From positions 1 through 64,000 of the forward strand of contig JAEUJQ010000064.1 of NCBI GenBank assembly GCA_016793095.1: a stretch of 64,000 bases of DNA. Direction: 5' to 3'. The notes under the pieces were generated by a model. It made no database searches and had not been told where the DNA came from. It was given only the letters and a program-made list of their open reading frames with translations. A program made the position numbers and the translations under genes. Origin of the DNA: Myxococcaceae bacterium (GTDB taxonomy: Bacteria; Myxococcota; Myxococcia; Myxococcales; Myxococcaceae). Below are positions 6,822 to 14,420 of the stretch, one piece after another. Each line of letters starts with the position of its first letter. Within the stretch, counting starts at the first letter, position 1.

Positions 6822-8382
6822 GGCCGAGCCGCGCCTCCCAGCCGACGGCGGGGTCGAAGGCGGTGGGCTTGATGTCTCCCAGCGTGAGGCCGCGAGCCTG
6901 CATGGCGGCGAGCCACCGGGCGCGGCCATCGTGAACCTTCAGCACGTGGACCGGCCCCAGCTGGCCCAGGTCGCGGCAGTACCGGTAGTGGAACTCGTCG
7001 CGCAGGCGCTCCTCCACGTCGGCGGCGAGCGCTGAGCAGCGGCCCTCGTCGAGCGGCGCGTCGAGGAACAACGAGTACCGCGGCGTCGGCGTGGCGTCGG
7101 ACGGCGCGAGCAGGGCGAAGGCGTGTGGCACGTCGCGCAGGGCCTCGGCGAGCACCCGCTCCACCACCACGGCGGACAGCTTCTCGCCCCGCAGGTCGCT
7201 CGTCCTGTCGAGGCGACCCTCGAAGCGCAGCATGGGCAGCGCTCGCCAGTGGCCGACACAGCGGACGACGTCCGGCAGGCGGTAGCGCACGAGCCCGCCG
7301 CGGGTGGTGAGGAGCGGCGAGTACGAAGCGCCCTCGCGCAGCTCGTCCACGAACCGGGTGGGGCGTCCCTCGTCCTCCAGGGCCTCGAACTCGAGCAGGT
7401 GGCTGGTGACGGCAGCGACGGGCGCAGGCTGGCCCCAGAGCGGGAACGACACCACGCCCTCGGTCGCGAGCAGCCCTTTGCCCTGCAGCGGCGTCGTCGG
7501 GAAGAACCGCCGCAGCGCAGGGACGGCGGAGGCTGCCCAGGCGTCGGTCCAGCACGAGATGAGCGCGAGGGAGGGCCAGAGCGCGGCGCCGTCGAGGCCT
7601 CCATGGGCGTCGAAGGCCCGCTCCAGGGCGGTTCGCCGCTGAGGTGACACCGACGGCGCCAGGGACTGCCATCGCGTGGCGAGCGCCTCGAGGAGCAGCG
7701 TGAGGAACGACGGGTTCCACACGCTGATGAAGCCGAGGTCCCCGGCCTCGATGAGGCGCAGCAACGTCTGCTCTCGCCAGGCCTCCATGGTGGGCGCCTG
7801 CGCGACCTGCGAGGGCACCACCATGAGCTTCGCCATCGCGAAGCGGGTGGCGCGGCCGAAGTACTCGGTGTCGTCGTCGAGGCCCACGCGCAGACCTGCC
7901 GGCGTCGTCTCGGGCGCGCGCGCGGCGGGAGAGAGCGACCAGTACTGCCGCGTGCGGAACATCGCCGGGAAGTGACGGAACAGGTCGTCGAGCCACGGGC
8001 CGGTCGCCGCCGAGAAGTCGTCGAGCAGGCCCTGGGTGTACGGCACGCGCTTGGGCAGCGCGGTGGAGCCGCTGGTGCGTTGAAAGACGAGCACCGGCTC
8101 GCTCGTCAGCACGCGCCGCTCACCGGCGGCGATGCGCTCGACCCACGGCGCGACGTCCTCCCACGTCGTCACCGGCGCGCGGCGGCGCAGGTCGTCGAGG
8201 GAGTACACGCTCCCCAGGCCGATGGCCGTCCCGTAGGCCGTGTCCTTCGCTGAGCGCTGCAGGCGGGCGAACCAGGCCTCCTGGGCCCGGCGCGGGCGTC
8301 GCGAGGCCTCCTCGAACGTGCGCGCGGTGGACCGGCGAGAGAGAGCCCAGGCCGCCGTGAGCGTGAGGGTGAGCGGACGCAC
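6808..8382 (-). CDS. GH3 family protein (acyl-adenylate-forming superfamily)
   Basis: This is a 524-residue protein from GTG 8382. It has the GH3 layout: an N-terminal ATP-binding motif FQRTSGSTALPKRVPYT (about residue 103), an aromatic-rich central part, LLATEGVVSFPL (the second adenylate motif), and LVRYRLPDVVRCVGHW, typical of GH3 proteins. Plant GH3 enzymes join amino acids to auxin or jasmonate through an adenylate. Bacterial members occur in myxobacteria and others with unknown acyl substrates. No partner biosynthesis gene lies beside it. The substrate is unknown. Confidence 0.85.
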   Translation of the reverse strand: MRPLTLTLTAAWALSRRSTARTFEEASRRPRRAQEAWFARLQRSAKDTAYGTAIGLGSVYSLDDLRRRAPVTTWEDVAPWVERIAAGERRVLTSEPVLVFQRTSGSTALPKRVPYTQGLLDDFSAATGPWLDDLFRHFPAMFRTRQYWSLSPAARAPETTPAGLRVGLDDDTEYFGRATRFAMAKLMVVPSQVAQAPTMEAWREQTLLRLIEAGDLGFISVWNPSFLTLLLEALATRWQSLAPSVSPQRRTALERAFDAHGGLDGAALWPSLALISCWTDAWAASAVPALRRFFPTTPLQGKGLLATEGVVSFPLWGQPAPVAAVTSHLLEFEALEDEGRPTRFVDELREGASYSPLLTTRGGLVRYRLPDVVRCVGHWRALPMLRFEGRLDRTSDLRGEKLSAVVVERVLAEALRDVPHAFALLAPSDATPTPRYSLFLDAPLDEGRCSALAADVEERLRDEFHYRYCRDLGQLGPVHVLKVHDGRARWLAAMQARGLTLGDIKPTAFDPAVGWEARLGLTSR

Positions 8383-8465
8383 CCGGCCATGGTGACGCCG
8401 TGCACGCTTCGACGCCAGCCTGCATCCGCCATCCGGACCCCCACCACCTCACCTCAGGAGTCTCC

Positions 8466-8945
8466 ATGAAGCGCTTCACCCTGGCCGCACTCACCCTCTC
8501 GGCGTTCGTCGCGTTCGCGGACGACGACCTCAAGCCCGCACAGGAGGAGGCGAAGGAGGCCTTCGAGAACGAGCTCGAAGCGCCGATGAAGGCGCTCAAC
8601 GAGAAGTGCGGAACCAGGCTCGTCGCGCCCGCCGTCGATTGGAAGAACTACAGCAAGGACGCCATCGGCAACATCTCGTGGTCGAGCTACTGCACCTCCG
8701 CCCTCATCGACCCGCTCACCGCGCTGTGTGACCGGCCCGCGTACAAGAAGGCCATCGCGAAGAAGGTGACGTCACTCAAGTGCAACCTCGCGGGTGGCCA
8801 ACCGCCCGCCAAGGGGCAGGGCTACAACGAGCACACGCAGGCCCACATCAAGCTCGAGAAGGGCGTGTTCAGCTATACGCTGCACAAGGACCACTCGAAC
8901 CTGACCGACAACGGCAAGGCAGTGCTCGAGAAGGCCTTCAACTGA
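8466..8945 (+). CDS. exported protein of unknown function, first gene of a three-gene operon
   Basis: I chose ATG 8466 because AGGAG sits at 8456-8460 and the product then starts with a clean signal peptide (MKRFTLAALTLSAFVAFA, cut after AFA). The mature part has about 140 residues and four cysteines that could pair (KCGTR, SYCTS, ALCDR, KCNLA). Lys-rich segments near the end suggest a basic periplasmic protein. The next gene starts 9 bases downstream. No family recognised. Confidence 0.7.
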   Translation: MKRFTLAALTLSAFVAFADDDLKPAQEEAKEAFENELEAPMKALNEKCGTRLVAPAVDWKNYSKDAIGNISWSSYCTSALIDPLTALCDRPAYKKAIAKKVTSLKCNLAGGQPPAKGQGYNEHTQAHIKLEKGVFSYTLHKDHSNLTDNGKAVLEKAFN

Positions 8946-8954
8946 GGAGCGTTC

Positions 8955-9701
8955 ATGCCCACCCTGCTCGTCGCGGTGCTGGCGTCACAGACCCTCGTCG
9001 CGAGCGGGCTCAAGGTGTACCGCGGCCGGGACGGGCAACGGGTCGAGGTCGTCACGCTCGCTGTGAAGAAAGGGGCGACTCCGAACGCGGTGGTTCGCGT
9101 CACCGGGTCTGGCAGCGAGCGTGACGGGCTCGTCTTTCGTGGCGCGCTCGCGGACGAGGGCCGCGCCCAGACGTTCACCATGCGCTACGGCGGGCGTGAC
9201 TGGGTGCTGGTGCGCAACGAGGACGGCTCGGCCGAGGTCTTCATGCCGGGCAAGCGAGAGTCGTTCCGCGCGAAGTACGACGACGCGGCGACGACGGCCG
9301 GTGACGCGCAGGCGGTGCTCAAGGTCCACCAGGCGCAGCTCGCCGATGACTCCGTCGCGCTGGCGGAGAAGGCCGAGTGGCCCCACCTCGTGGCGAAGTA
9401 CGAGAAACGGGCTCTGGAGGCCGCGGCGGCGCTGGGGAAGCGCTGCGGCGCGCAGGCGACGGTGACGCTGCGCTGGGCCACCTTCGACGACGACACGATG
9501 GCGAACGTCGATGTGTGGAAGCTGTGCGCTCCCGCGGTGCAGGCGCTCGAGGGGGCGTGCGCGATGGTGAAGGCGAACCCGGCGGTCGTGTGCCAGCTCG
9601 GCGCCCAACCCGGCGCCGAGAAGAAGGACGGCGTCGTGCGGCTCACCACGACGACGAAGGGCCTCGACGCGGCCTTCGTCATGAAGGAGCTCTCGCGATG
9701 A
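8955..9701 (+). CDS. exported protein of unknown function
   Basis: This is a 248-residue protein with a short N-terminal signal-like segment (MPTLLVAVLASQTLVASG). A beta-rich stretch follows (GLKVYRGRDGQRVEVVTLAV and beyond), then an Ala-rich helical half with four cysteines (RCGAQ, KLCAP, GACAM, VVCQL). It overlaps the next gene by 4 bases (ATGA), and the previous gene ends 9 bases upstream, so the three are almost certainly one operon. No family recognised. Confidence 0.65.
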   Translation: MPTLLVAVLASQTLVASGLKVYRGRDGQRVEVVTLAVKKGATPNAVVRVTGSGSERDGLVFRGALADEGRAQTFTMRYGGRDWVLVRNEDGSAEVFMPGKRESFRAKYDDAATTAGDAQAVLKVHQAQLADDSVALAEKAEWPHLVAKYEKRALEAAAALGKRCGAQATVTLRWATFDDDTMANVDVWKLCAPAVQALEGACAMVKANPAVVCQLGAQPGAEKKDGVVRLTTTTKGLDAAFVMKELSR

Positions 9702-10429
9702 AGCCGACGCTGCTGATGGTGCTGGTGGGGCTGCCGGGGTGGGCGGGCGCTCCCGCGAACATGGACGACCTGCAGGCGATGGCGACGACGGGCGCGTGGA
9801 GCGAGCTGCTCGAGCGCGCCGAAGACGTGCCGGCGGCGAAGCGCTCTCCGCTGTGGAAGGAGCTGGTCGCCTCGGCAGCGACGGCCGTGGTGCAGGCGGA
9901 CGAGACCCGCGCGTCAGCGCTCGCGAGCCGGTACCCGTTCCTCTCGGCCAACACCGCGTTCGCGAAGGCCCAGGGCCAGGCCGCGCTCACCGCCTTCGAG
10001 AAGTGCCTGCGGGTGGAGCGTGAGGGGCGCGACGTGCTGCTCGACTGCGAGGGCGGTCTCCGCAAGGCCGCGCCGAACGCGACGCCCGAGCTGCTGGTGC
10101 AGGCGGCGAAGGTGCTGCGCCGCCAGTTCAACCCCGCCGCCTCCGTGGAGCTCTACGCACAGGCTGCCTCGCGCTCGAAGGACGTGTGCACCGACGCCGG
10201 GCTGCAGGAGTCGACGCTCGCGGCGCTGGAGCTGCCGGCCGACGCTCCGCGGGCGAAGACGGGGCGGACGCTCGCCTTCGAGACGTGCTGGCCCGCGCTC
10301 TCGCCCGCATTGAAGTCGGCCATGGTGCACGCCTCGTCGTACCTGCGCGCCAACGCCTGCGGCCCGCTGCGCGCGAAGAAGGCCCTCACCGAGCTGCAGG
10401 ACGAGCTCTGCCGAGAGGACGGTCAGTAA
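9698..10429 (+). CDS. exported helical protein of unknown function
   Basis: ATG 9698 overlaps the stop of the previous gene (ATGA), which decides the start; the frame is open further upstream. The product has 243 residues with a signal peptide (MKPTLLMVLVGLPGWAGA). The rest is a helical, TPR-like or armadillo-like series with paired helices and six cysteines. It is the last gene of the 8466-10429 operon. A periplasmic scaffold role is a guess. Confidence 0.65.
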   Translation: MKPTLLMVLVGLPGWAGAPANMDDLQAMATTGAWSELLERAEDVPAAKRSPLWKELVASAATAVVQADETRASALASRYPFLSANTAFAKAQGQAALTAFEKCLRVEREGRDVLLDCEGGLRKAAPNATPELLVQAAKVLRRQFNPAASVELYAQAASRSKDVCTDAGLQESTLAALELPADAPRAKTGRTLAFETCWPALSPALKSAMVHASSYLRANACGPLRAKKALTELQDELCREDGQ

Positions 10430-10616
10430 CGAGCCGCTCCTATCCTTCGCGGCGTCGTTCGAGCGACCTCGCCTCTCGCGCGGCGCGGTGCGCTGCGTCT
10501 CCGTGCGAACCGACGGCGGGACCCTCGAGGTCGTCCCACCGCGCCGCTGAACAGGCCGCGAGGCGTTCCTCCTGCACCCCATCGATGCTCCTTCTGTCGC
10601 GACGACGGGCGCTGAG

Positions 10617-10622
10617 TAGACT
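10617..10622 (+). promoter_or_regulatory. possible -10 element for a leaderless transcript
   Basis: TAGACT ends 6 bases before the GTG start at 10629, and no Shine-Dalgarno sequence lies in between. The spacing fits a -10 box with transcription starting at or near the start codon. Confidence 0.4.
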
Positions 10623-10628
10623 CCGCGC

Positions 10629-12983
10629 GTGCTCGCGCTCCTGACGGCCCTCTCGCTGACCGCCGCGCCCGCTCCGCCGCGCAACGTCTACGTCGGCGTC
10701 TACCTGAGCGACGTCTCGGACTTCGACCTGAAGGCCGGCCGGTTCAAAGCCGACCTCACCGTCTGGGTGAAGTGGCAGGGAGACGGCGCGGTTCCCCAGG
10801 TCGTCTACGAGAACGCCGAGGTGGACTCGAAGGACGAGCTCGGCGCGGAAGACGAGGCCGGCTGGCACTCGGTGAAGTGGCGGGTGCAGGGCACCTTCCG
10901 GGGTGAGTTCCCGGTGCACGACTTCCCCTTCGACCGGCAGACGCTGCCCATCACCTTCGGCCTCGACGTCACCGACGGCGTGCTGGTGCCGGACCTCGCC
11001 TCGAGCGGCATGAGCCCCGCGTTCTCCGTGACGGGCTGGCAGTACGAGCCGTACTTCCACGCCCGCAGCCTCGAGCGCAGCTACTCGTCCGACCTCGGCA
11101 GCGTCGCCCATGAGGGCGCGTCGGCGAAGAAGGGCCTCACCACCTACTCCGTCGAGGTCTCGCGGCCTTTCGGGCCCTACCTCATCAAGTTCGCCCTGCC
11201 GCTCGCGCTCATCCTGCTCGTCGCCCTGCTCGCCCTCTTCCTGCCGCCAGAGCGCCTCGACGTGCGCTCGGCCATGGGCATCACCGGCCTGCTGTCGTGC
11301 ATCGCCTTCCACTACACGCAGGCCGACACACTGCCCGCCGTCACCTACCTCGTGGCGGCCGACAAGCTGTTCCTCGCCGCCTACGTCTTCGTCACCGTGA
11401 CGCTCGTCTTGAGCGTGTTGTCCTTCCGCCTCGCGGATGGGCGCCTTGCGCTGGCCCAGCGCGCAGACCGGCTGGGCGCGTGGCTGCTGCCTGTCGCGAC
11501 CATCACCGGCCTCGCGTGGATGGTGTGGGGGGCGCTCGCCGTCGACGCCGAGCCCGAGCCGACGGCGCCGGTGAACCCGCACGCGAGCCAGCCGCTGCTG
11601 CGCATCGCGGCGGCGACGCTGGACACCATGGGCGGCTCGCTCCCACAACGGCGCGCGGCGCTGGTGACCCGCCGGGCCGACGGCAGCCGCCGGGCCGACC
11701 TCGTCGTCGAGGCGCCTGCCATGACGAACGGGCTGGTGCGCCTGATGCCCGACGGCGGCATGCGCATTCGCTGGCGCCTGCGCGCGGACGCGACCTGGAG
11801 CGACGGCGCCCGCATCACCGCCGACGACCTGCTCTTCTCGCTCGCGGCGCAGCCGGACCTGCTGCGCACCCGGGTGGAGCGCGTCGACGACCGCACCGTC
11901 GACGTGACGTACGGCGACCGGCGCGCCGAATGGCTCATGGGCTTCACCGTGTACCCGAGGAGCGCCGCTGCCCTCGGCACCGACGGCGGCCGCGACGCCC
12001 TCAACGTCGCGCACAACGAGGGCCGGCTCGCGACGAGCGGCCCGTACGCGGCCGGCGAGTACGTGCAGGGAAAGTCGTTGGTGCTGCTGCGCAACGAGCG
12101 CACGGTGGTGATGAAGCCCACCTTCGAGCGCGTCGAGGTGACGGCGGTGGCGCCGCTCGACGCCGCGAAGGCGCTCCTCGCGGGTGAGGTCGATGTGGTG
12201 CCCTCGCTCACGCCCGACGCCTACGAAGCGCTGCGGGACGCGAAGGGCGTGCGCGTGCTGGAGCAGCCCGGCGACCTGCTCTGGGTGCTGGTGCCGCAGC
12301 TCGCGTCACCGCCGTGGAACACCGTGGAGGCCCGGCGCGCGCTGCTGGCGGCCCTCGACCGCGACGCGCTGGTGAAGTCCCTCGCGCCCGCGCCTGCCCA
12401 GGTGGCCTCGGGCTGGCTGCCGGAGCCCCCGCGCGTCGTGCCCGCGGGTCCCACCCTGAAGGACCTGGGGCTCACCGGCGCCGTCGTCACGCTCGAGGTG
12501 CAGACCATCAAGTCGAAAGACGCGACCCACGCCGTCCTGGCGCAGCACCTCGTCGACGACCTCACGACGGCGGGCCTCGAGGTGAAGCTCGTCGAGCGCG
12601 GGGGCACCGAGCTGCGGCAGGCGGTGACGAACGGCACGGTGGCGGGCCTCGCCCTGCTGAGCCGCGACGCCGCCGAGGCCATGCGCTTCATGAACGTGCC
12701 GGGCGAGGCGGGCCGCACCGGGCTCGACCGCCCCTACGGCGCGCACTTCGACGCCGTCATGGTGGAGAAGTACGCCCGCGCGAAGGGCTCGCTCTACCGC
12801 GAGCGCCGGCGCGCCCTCGAGCTCGAGCTGCAGGCGGCGTGGTTCGAGCGCCTGCCCATGCTGCCGCTCGTGCTGACGTCGCGGCTGGCGGCGGTGCGCG
12901 AGGGCCTCGAGGGGCCGGACTGGGGCGAGGCCGACTCGCTGTTCTGGAACGTCTCGGAGTGGCGCTTCACCGGGCCGCCCTGA
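10629..12983 (+). CDS. pentameric ligand-gated ion channel fused to a family 5 solute-binding domain
   Basis: 784 residues from GTG 10629. Residues 1-16 are a signal peptide. Residues 18-180 are a pLGIC ligand-binding beta sandwich with the Pro-loop motif FPFDRQ (99-104). Then come SRPFGPYLIKFALPLA leading into TM1 (about 183-205), the pore helix TM2 (about 213-235, SAMGITGLLSCIAFHYTQ), TM3 (about 237-266) and TM4 (about 282-304). After a short Pro/Glu linker, residues 320-784 form an SBP_bac_5 (oligopeptide/nickel ABC-type) binding domain. Its signature is IRWRLRADATWSDGARITAD (about 380-399), followed by SGPYAAGEY. In pLGICs both termini are outside, so the binding domain would sit in the periplasm beside the channel's own ligand domain. 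No ABC transporter gene is near. Gating by a peptide-like solute is an inference. Confidence 0.85.
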   Translation: MLALLTALSLTAAPAPPRNVYVGVYLSDVSDFDLKAGRFKADLTVWVKWQGDGAVPQVVYENAEVDSKDELGAEDEAGWHSVKWRVQGTFRGEFPVHDFPFDRQTLPITFGLDVTDGVLVPDLASSGMSPAFSVTGWQYEPYFHARSLERSYSSDLGSVAHEGASAKKGLTTYSVEVSRPFGPYLIKFALPLALILLVALLALFLPPERLDVRSAMGITGLLSCIAFHYTQADTLPAVTYLVAADKLFLAAYVFVTVTLVLSVLSFRLADGRLALAQRADRLGAWLLPVATITGLAWMVWGALAVDAEPEPTAPVNPHASQPLLRIAAATLDTMGGSLPQRRAALVTRRADGSRRADLVVEAPAMTNGLVRLMPDGGMRIRWRLRADATWSDGARITADDLLFSLAAQPDLLRTRVERVDDRTVDVTYGDRRAEWLMGFTVYPRSAAALGTDGGRDALNVAHNEGRLATSGPYAAGEYVQGKSLVLLRNERTVVMKPTFERVEVTAVAPLDAAKALLAGEVDVVPSLTPDAYEALRDAKGVRVLEQPGDLLWVLVPQLASPPWNTVEARRALLAALDRDALVKSLAPAPAQVASGWLPEPPRVVPAGPTLKDLGLTGAVVTLEVQTIKSKDATHAVLAQHLVDDLTTAGLEVKLVERGGTELRQAVTNGTVAGLALLSRDAAEAMRFMNVPGEAGRTGLDRPYGAHFDAVMVEKYARAKGSLYRERRRALELELQAAWFERLPMLPLVLTSRLAAVREGLEGPDWGEADSLFWNVSEWRFTGPP

Positions 12984-12989
12984 CTCGCC

Positions 12990-13085
12990 GGCCCGGGGCT
13001 GCGTGAACAGCATCGTGGGGCCGTTCTCGACGGCGACGACGACGTCTGGGCGGCGGTCGCGGTTGAAGTCGGCGGTGGCACTTCG
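12990..13085 (-). pseudogene. FG-GAP/VCBS repeat fragment
   Basis: The minus strand reads ATADFNRDRRPDVVVAVENG then PTMLFT, one repeat of the FG-GAP/VCBS beta-propeller type (usual form 'DFNGDGRPDLVVAN...'). A stop lies a few codons upstream and nothing recognisable follows. It looks like a leftover piece of a lost surface-protein gene between two converging genes. Confidence 0.5.
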
Positions 13086-13105
13086 CTCCCTCGGGCCTTA
13101 CCAAC

Positions 13106-14344
13106 TCAGCGAGCGATGTCGGGCGCGCGGTACACCGACGCGACGCCTCCCGCCCAGGCCGCGAGCCACGCGCCGTCACGCGAGAAGACGAGGTCTGACA
13201 CGCGGTCGTGCCCCAGCTGCTCGGGGTCGGGCAGCCGCGCCGGCCGGCCCGGGCCGCTCGCGTCATGCCACTCGAGGGCGTTGCGGCCGACGGCGAGCAG
13301 CGACGAGCCGGGGCGCGGCGACCAGGCGCAGGCGTATGCCGTGGCGAGCCGGTCCTTCCGCCACTCGTCCTCGAAGCGCCAGCGCTCGGCGCCGTCAGGC
13401 AACGCCACGCAGAGAGGCCCCTGCGCGTACTCCCAGATGAGCCACAGCGCGTCCTCCCCGGCGGTGAAGCCGAAGCGGTCGAGCTTCTTCGGCGGCTCCA
13501 GCAGGGCCCGGCGCTCACCGGTCGCGACGTCGAAGACCTCGAGCTCGTTCGAGGTGTCGTGCCGCGCGTCGTCGTGCCCGTACACGAGGCCGCGGCTCGG
13601 GCAGTAGAACGCGATGAGCGCACCCGAGGGCGAGAGCGCGACGCCGCGGCACTCGGTGGTGGGGGAGCGGGTCGAGAACGTCTGCACCACCTCGCCCCGC
13701 TCGAGGTCCACCACCTTCACGAGGTCGTCCGCGTCGGCGATGGCGCAGCGGCGGCGCGCGAGGTCCATCGACGGGCGCACGACGAAGGGGTTGAAGCGCG
13801 AGGTGCGGTGCTGGTCCCACGAGGCGAGGCGGCGCTCCTTGCCGGACTCGAGGTCGACCAGCACCGTGTCGCTGTTGATGAGCACCACGAGGCGCGTGGC
13901 GTCAGCGTCGAAGCGCGCCGCGTGCACGAACGTCTGCTGCGAGCCGGCGTCGCGGGTGAAGACGACGCGCTCGGCGCCGGTGTCGAGGTCGACCACGGTG
14001 ACGCGACAGCCGTGGGCCTGCTCGCCGACGTCGGCGCAGACGAGGAGGCGCCCGTCTGCCGAGAGGTCGAGCACCCCGCCGCCGCCACCACCCGCCGAGG
14101 CGCCCTCGAAGCGCAGCCCGCCCGGCTTCACGTCGGCCGCGGGGGTGAGGTGGACGAAGCCCTCGCCGCGCTTCGTCCGCAGGCGCTTCTCGAAGGCGCG
14201 GGCGGCGTCGGCTGGCGAGGGGTGCTCCTTCACGTACTCGCGGGGCACGCCCTTGCGGTAGCGCGTCTCGACGACGGCGGCGCCGCGCAGCTCGATGCCG
14301 AACTGCTGGGTGGGGTCGGTGCGCTGCACCATCGTCCGTCGCAT
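13106..14344 (-). CDS. WGR-like domain plus WD40-type beta-propeller protein
   Basis: This is a 412-residue protein without signal peptide. The first 70 residues (QRTDPTQQFGIELRGAAVVE, then KRLRTKRGEGFVHLTP) resemble a WGR domain, the small nucleic-acid-associated fold known from PARPs and bacterial MolR-like proteins. The rest consists of repeated blades such as LDLSADGRLLVCADVG, VDLDTGAERVVF and VFDVATGERRALLEPP, which fit a seven-bladed propeller. An oligo-Gly linker (about residues 85-91) divides the two. It converges with the ion-channel fusion gene. It is probably a cytoplasmic sensor or scaffold; the partner is unknown. Confidence 0.65.
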   Translation of the reverse strand: MRRTMVQRTDPTQQFGIELRGAAVVETRYRKGVPREYVKEHPSPADAARAFEKRLRTKRGEGFVHLTPAADVKPGGLRFEGASAGGGGGGVLDLSADGRLLVCADVGEQAHGCRVTVVDLDTGAERVVFTRDAGSQQTFVHAARFDADATRLVVLINSDTVLVDLESGKERRLASWDQHRTSRFNPFVVRPSMDLARRRCAIADADDLVKVVDLERGEVVQTFSTRSPTTECRGVALSPSGALIAFYCPSRGLVYGHDDARHDTSNELEVFDVATGERRALLEPPKKLDRFGFTAGEDALWLIWEYAQGPLCVALPDGAERWRFEDEWRKDRLATAYACAWSPRPGSSLLAVGRNALEWHDASGPGRPARLPDPEQLGHDRVSDLVFSRDGAWLAAWAGGVASVYRAPDIAR

Positions 14345-14420
14345 GGCGCCTCAGCTTTCCACATCGCCGCGCAGGGCAATCGACTCGAGGGGGCGCTGAG
14401 GTAAGACGGAGCTCCCCGCC

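Noticed and set aside
10440-12014. 524-residue minus-strand ORF opposite the ion-channel fusion
   Set aside because: Val/Arg/Glu/His-rich antisense frame without domains; the plus strand carries the pLGIC.
13208-14404. long plus-strand ORF of about 398 residues opposite the WGR/propeller gene
   Set aside because: It is the antisense frame of a well-supported gene and shows only Arg/Ala/Val/Glu-rich noise.
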